From: Nitrosopumilaceae archaeon
Lineage (GTDB): Archaea > Thermoproteota > Nitrososphaeria > Nitrososphaerales > Nitrosopumilaceae
Assembly: GCA_007571225.1 (NCBI GenBank)
Contig: RKRU01000158.1
Span: forward strand, 1 to 9,652
Length of the DNA stretch: 9,652 nt
Reading direction: 5' to 3'
Positions 6,333-9,652 of the stretch are shown piece after piece (within the stretch, counting starts at the first letter, position 1; each line of letters begins with the position of its first letter). The position numbers were made by a program, and so were the translations under genes. The notes beneath the pieces were generated by a model. It was not told the origin of the DNA, ran no database searches, and saw only the letters and a list, made by a program, of their open reading frames with translations.

Positions 6333-6487
6333 CACAAAAAATTACAGGTTACCATCCTCCCCCCCACGTACTGATTAGGTTAGGCGTAAGCAATGGCAGA
6401 ATCTGTGTTTAGGATCAGTCATTTGGACATGTGGGACTTGGACAACGTCTAGGGGCTTATACAAGGGGTAACCTATCACCACAAAAA
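6333..6487. repeat. 8-bp direct repeats (target-site duplication) flanking MITE-like copy B
   Basis: CACAAAAA occurs at 6333-6340 and again at 6480-6487, directly abutting both ends of the 139-bp element at 6341-6479. An exact direct repeat precisely at the outer edges of terminal inverted repeats is the classic trace of transposition. The A-rich target could match partly by chance, but the exact abutment supports a real duplication. Confidence 0.65.
6341..6479 (-). mobile_element. MITE-like element, copy B (inverted relative to copy A)
   Basis: A 139-bp noncoding element with imperfect 12-bp terminal inverted repeats ATTACAGGTTAC (6341-6352) and GTAACCTATCAC (6468-6479). With one more base each, AGGTTACC (6346-6353) and GGTAACCT (6467-6474) are perfectly complementary. 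Blocks shared with copy A on the opposite strand are TTACAGGTTACC (6342-6353), TTAGGCGTAAGCAA (6380-6393) and AGTCATTTGGACATGTGGGACT (6417-6438, one of the conserved cores). The internal pair GTAAGC (6386-6391) / GCTTATAC (6455-6462) preserves copy A's inner stem apart from one extra base. Exact CACAAAAA duplications flank it. It lies 20 bp upstream of the UPF0182 gene's TATA box. No transposase is encoded, so it would need one supplied from elsewhere. Confidence 0.75.
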
Positions 6488-6499
6488 TCCAATAACACA

Positions 6500-6507
6500 T
6501 TAATTTA
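6500..6507 (+). promoter_or_regulatory. TATA box of the UPF0182 gene
   Basis: TTAATTTA is centred about 27 bp upstream of the TTG at 6531, the same spacing as in the nfo and priL promoters, which supports a leaderless transcript with a TTG start. The surrounding 6480-6530 stretch is distinctly AT-rich. Confidence 0.6.
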
Positions 6508-6530
6508 CCAAACCATAAGAAAGTTTAGTT

Positions 6531-9410
6531 TTGTTCAGCGCTACTACAGACAAGCAGGCTCCTCCACCTGACACTGCCAAGTACATGCGCATCATAATTA
6601 TCGCAATACTTGCGGCCGCGACGCTGATTATAGTGGGAAGTCATGGCGTTGCGCTCTTGATGAACTTTTCAGAGTTTGACGACCAGTTTACAAAGCCACT
6701 CTTTTACATGTTGCTCTCGTCGGTCATACTCTCCTCTGTTGCGCTCGTGCGTGTCAACGTGGTGCGCCGTTCCTCGATATTCTGGTATGGAATAAAGACG
6801 TTCATCACATTTCTTGCGCGCGGCCCGTCGCGCATGCCCAACCAAGAACCGATATCTGAGAGCCTGCAGAGCTTTGCAGAGTACAAGCTGACCCCGCCGC
6901 AGTTTGTCGTATGGCAGATAACAAAGGTGCTTCTGTTTGGCGCCTTCTTTACCAGCATAATGTTTGGCTTTGCCGCAGCAGCATTCTTTGACGGCAACAC
7001 CCTTGGAGTCGAACATCTACCGATGCTCTTTACGCTTCCGTTTGTGACGCCTGCTGAGGATCCTGCATATGCAGTCGAGAGGGTGGTGCCGATGATACCT
7101 GCCCTAGTCATGCTGATACCACCGATATTGTCCGCCATCGGCCTGCGCCTTGTACTGTACGTGGGCCTGCACCGAGTCATAGACATAATCACATCCGTCG
7201 TAAGGGATACTGACGGTGGCAAGCCCCGATACCTCAACTACGTCTCTACACTGGAGGGACTGGCAGGAGTGGCGGTAATATGGACGGGCTTTAACATGTT
7301 CTTTGCAGAACACATAGACTACAACACTCGTTATGAGATCGGCGGCGTACTGATAATCGGCTTTGCACTGATCGCGTTTTCAGCAGTAGACAGGATAAGG
7401 GCTAGGGTGCTTACGCACATGTTCAAGAGGGACGTGTACATCCGGTTCTTTACCATACTTGCAATATCAATGGCGCTCCTGATCTTTGTCGTGGTAAACG
7501 ATACCATAGCAGATGCCAGAAAGATAGAGTATCTGGGGCCATATACGGCCCAGCAGATCGGCGTAAATCGGCATATCGGGGAGCTTGATGCCATACGGGA
7601 GAACACACATGATGTGCATCTGCCGGCCGTATCACCAAACGAGATAGACGGATACATCAGACACAACACCGACGTATTAGATGTCATCCGCGTATGGGAC
7701 TGGGAGGCGGCCTTTGCCAAGCTGAAACCAGAGATCGGCCTCATCCCGTATGTGGACTTTGAGGACAACGACATACTCCGATTTAATGATACACTGTACT
7801 GGACTGCCTCCATGAAGCCCGTCCTGCCCGAGTCGGTGAGCACCGACAACCGGTGGTACAACGAGCACCTAGTGTATACGCATGTTCCAGACGGCTTTCT
7901 AACTCTGGATGCTACAGGCGGCCAGATAGTGGACAGCAACCAGTTCTTCCAGCAGCGCGAGATATACTACGGTGAGGGGGGATTGTTTGACCGACTGGAA
8001 TGGTCCGGTTACCCCACCTCGCGCGGCACCACTAGCGCCGAGCTTGGAGGCGTGCAGTACTCTGGACTGGGTGGTCTTGACTTGGCACCCCCACTGAGCT
8101 GGATATTTGAGCCCAACTTTTTACTACAGTTTCCGGCCGAGTCCGTACATGTAATGCGGTACAAGGACGTAAACCAGCGCATGGAGACGTTATATCCATA
8201 CTTTCTGTATGATCCCTTCGGCAAGAAGCTCGACTCTCTGCCCGTCACCGACGGTACCAGCTCTTACTGGCTGGTCCCACTTATAATAGGATTCAAGACG
8301 GACAACGTGCCGTGGTCCATGGGCAATGACTACCTGCGCCTAGTCGGCTATGCGCTAGTCGACTCCTACAACGGCGACATCCAGCTACTAAAGACCGGGG
8401 ATGACTTCTTTACGGAGATCTTCGAGGCCCAGTACGCCGAACGCTTCAGTCCGATGCCCGACTGGTTGGAGGAGCAGATCAGGTATCCTGCGGAACTCTT
8501 TAACTGGAAGACTAGCATGTACAACATATACCACGTGACCGACGTGGAGACGTTCATACAAGCAAACGAATTTTATGAGATTCCAAGGGGGCTGGATACG
8601 TACTATGTGGAGGCAAAGCCGCCCGGCTTCAACCAGACGGAGTTTTTGGGACTATTGTCCCTTGAACTGCGCGGCTCCCAAGGTAAGAACCTTGCAGGAT
8701 TTATAGTAGTGGAGAACGATCTCTCCCGCTTGGGACAGATGCAGTTCTATGAAGTCCCACTTAATGCTACTACTAAGCTGATAGGGCCCACCGCGGTCGA
8801 GGAGGCGCTTGACCGTGATCCAGAGTATGCCCAACTAAAGACGCTCTTGCGCAACCCGCGCGTAGGCGACAACATACTGTACAGGGTAGGGGAGCATGAC
8901 GTTTACTTTATACCGGTGTATACTGCCGGCGCGGGCGGCGTGGTTGCACAACTAGGAACCATAGCTGCCGTGGGCGCCGCATTCAACGGCGAGTACTTTG
9001 TGGGTCTTGGTGACACGCAGGAGGAGGCGTTTTCGGCATACCTGAGCAAAGTCTCTGGCATAGCGCCTACGGCCGTTGACGGCACGGAAGGATTTGTCAA
9101 TCTTGAGCGCGAGGACCGGATACAGATCGTGCGGCAGCTCTTTGTAGATCATGATCTCGTGATAGACGAGCCGACTATGCTCTCAGTACCACTGTCGTTT
9201 AACGAGGCGGAGATCTTCTTCTTCTCGGATCGCGACCGCGAGGAGACCGAGGAGGCGCTGCAGCAGTTCATAGACGACTTTGTCGTGCCCCGGAGCGAGC
9301 GCGTGCTGGTGTGGGAGGATGAAGAAGAGAATCGGATCAACATCGGGACGATCATCACAAAGGACGACATACTGGAGCTGCACTACGTCTCAGTAGAGGT
9401 AGGCAGCTAG
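6531..9410 (+). CDS. UPF0182 (COG1615) family integral membrane protein with large external domain
   Basis: A 959-residue member of an uncharacterised family found in actinobacteria, cyanobacteria, some firmicutes and archaea; no function is established. As in the family, seven likely membrane segments come first (about 20-45, 56-78, 127-153, 187-212, 241-259, 268-286, 303-323), followed by about 630 soluble residues presumably outside the cell. Family blocks in the soluble part include NRWYNEHLVYTH (440-451), REIYYGE (476-482), YPYFLYDPF (555-563), the GNDYLRLVGYALVDSYNGD region (598-616) and MPDWLEEQIRYPAELFNWK through NIYHV (642-669). The C-terminus is acidic. The TTG at 6531 is the only start candidate after the in-frame stop at 6516-6518 before the first membrane segment, and it lies at leaderless distance from a TATA box. 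ATG 6585 is a shorter alternative. The downstream amidotransferase begins 4 bp later. Confidence 0.9.
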   Translation: MFSATTDKQAPPPDTAKYMRIIIIAILAAATLIIVGSHGVALLMNFSEFDDQFTKPLFYMLLSSVILSSVALVRVNVVRRSSIFWYGIKTFITFLARGPSRMPNQEPISESLQSFAEYKLTPPQFVVWQITKVLLFGAFFTSIMFGFAAAAFFDGNTLGVEHLPMLFTLPFVTPAEDPAYAVERVVPMIPALVMLIPPILSAIGLRLVLYVGLHRVIDIITSVVRDTDGGKPRYLNYVSTLEGLAGVAVIWTGFNMFFAEHIDYNTRYEIGGVLIIGFALIAFSAVDRIRARVLTHMFKRDVYIRFFTILAISMALLIFVVVNDTIADARKIEYLGPYTAQQIGVNRHIGELDAIRENTHDVHLPAVSPNEIDGYIRHNTDVLDVIRVWDWEAAFAKLKPEIGLIPYVDFEDNDILRFNDTLYWTASMKPVLPESVSTDNRWYNEHLVYTHVPDGFLTLDATGGQIVDSNQFFQQREIYYGEGGLFDRLEWSGYPTSRGTTSAELGGVQYSGLGGLDLAPPLSWIFEPNFLLQFPAESVHVMRYKDVNQRMETLYPYFLYDPFGKKLDSLPVTDGTSSYWLVPLIIGFKTDNVPWSMGNDYLRLVGYALVDSYNGDIQLLKTGDDFFTEIFEAQYAERFSPMPDWLEEQIRYPAELFNWKTSMYNIYHVTDVETFIQANEFYEIPRGLDTYYVEAKPPGFNQTEFLGLLSLELRGSQGKNLAGFIVVENDLSRLGQMQFYEVPLNATTKLIGPTAVEEALDRDPEYAQLKTLLRNPRVGDNILYRVGEHDVYFIPVYTAGAGGVVAQLGTIAAVGAAFNGEYFVGLGDTQEEAFSAYLSKVSGIAPTAVDGTEGFVNLEREDRIQIVRQLFVDHDLVIDEPTMLSVPLSFNEAEIFFFSDRDREETEEALQQFIDDFVVPRSERVLVWEDEEENRINIGTIITKDDILELHYVSVEVGS

Positions 9411-9414
9411 CCGG

Positions 9415-9652
9415 TTGCCATCATCATCTATACTATTGGTGGTGGACAACGGCTCGTCGTATACAGATGACCTGATGGATCTGCTGCTACAAGACGAGCC
9501 GAACGTGCGGACTCGGAGGATGACGGCCCCAGAGATATCACTTGACGCCCTAGACGAGTATGGCGCCTTTATCCTGTCTGGCAGGAAGCAAAACAGCCGC
9601 CTTGTAAACGCCGTAAACTCCAAGATAGTGCACCATGCTGCAAGGACTGGTA
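9415..9652 (+). CDS. Class I glutamine amidotransferase, GMP-synthase-subunit-A-like, N-terminal part (3' end outside window)
   Basis: The frame is open from 9403 to the right edge. From TTG 9415 it reads MPSSSILLVVDNGSSYTDDL and later FILSGRKQN. VDNGSSYT resembles the VDNGSQYTH start of GMP synthase glutaminase domains, and ILSGR resembles their ILSGGP strand-turn. Such domains hydrolyse glutamine and hand ammonia to a partner; in archaea GMP synthase is often split into an amidotransferase and an ATP-pyrophosphatase subunit. The catalytic Cys and His-Glu pair would lie beyond the window, so activity cannot be judged, and a paralogous amidotransferase of other purpose is possible. TTG 9436 and GTG 9439/9442 are shorter starts, but they would cut into the first beta strand. 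It begins 4 bp after the UPF0182 stop with no visible promoter, so it is probably co-transcribed. Confidence 0.72.
   Translation, partial: MPSSSILLVVDNGSSYTDDLMDLLLQDEPNVRTRRMTAPEISLDALDEYGAFILSGRKQNSRLVNAVNSKIVHHAARTG

Noticed and set aside
6163..6378. Short plus-strand frames after priS
   Set aside because: They consist of the CT-rich repeat and noncoding DNA, have low-complexity tyrosine or leucine runs, and have no promoter or family features.
7331..7939. 202-codon minus-strand frame inside the UPF0182 gene
   Set aside because: It is a shadow of a well-supported coding frame, with serine/threonine/isoleucine-heavy composition and no recognisable motif.
8006..8014. Further GGTTACC match inside the UPF0182 gene as a third element end
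   Set aside because: Only the 7-bp core matches. The rest of the 12-bp consensus and the element body are absent, and it lies in conserved coding sequence.

Overview
The window is a compact, moderately GC-rich piece of archaeal chromosome. All recognisable genes are of archaeal type: NFACT/RqcH, eukaryote-like GlyRS, Nfo, the two-subunit primase PriL/PriS, and a split class I glutamine amidotransferase. Three genes have a TATA-like box centred about 26 bp upstream of the proposed start codon, which is the layout of leaderless archaeal transcripts. Gene content, GTG/TTG starts and GC level suggest a Nitrososphaerota (Thaumarchaeota) genome, perhaps a high-GC Cenarchaeum-like one. That assignment is inference.

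Layout, left to right. (1) The 3' part of an RqcH/NFACT ribosome quality-control gene on the plus strand, cut by the left edge. Its stop codon lies inside a small triple repeat. (2) A minus-strand operon, nfo (AP endonuclease IV) then glyS (glycyl-tRNA synthetase), overlapping by ATGA and converging on rqcH. (3) A 0.4-kb intergenic region with the nfo promoter, a MITE-like element (copy A), a 71-bp tandem repeat and the priL promoter. (4) A plus-strand priL-priS operon encoding both subunits of the replicative primase. (5) A 0.34-kb intergenic region with a short CT-rich repeat, a hairpin, and an inverted second copy (B) of the MITE-like element next to the promoter of the following gene. (6) A 959-codon UPF0182 membrane protein starting at TTG. 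(7) Four bases later, the first 79 codons of a GMP-synthase-type glutamine amidotransferase, running off the right edge.

The genes are mostly housekeeping: translation quality control, tRNA charging, base-excision repair, primer synthesis and probably purine synthesis. The main new observation is in the intergenic DNA. Two diverged copies of a 139-164 bp element sit in opposite orientation on either side of priL-priS. They share a 12-bp terminal inverted repeat (GTAACCTNTNAC reading outward), an internal inverted pair (GTAAGCA/TGCTTAC) and several conserved core blocks. Copy B is flanked exactly by an 8-bp direct repeat CACAAAAA, as expected of a target-site duplication. Copy A has a decayed equivalent (GGCCCAT / GGCCCCGT). 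This suggests a small non-autonomous transposable element that has inserted just upstream of two promoters, nfo and the UPF0182 gene, with the same end facing each gene. The outer end of copy A also seems to have seeded the 71-bp tandem repeat ahead of the primase operon. No transposase, CRISPR array, tRNA or rRNA gene was seen.
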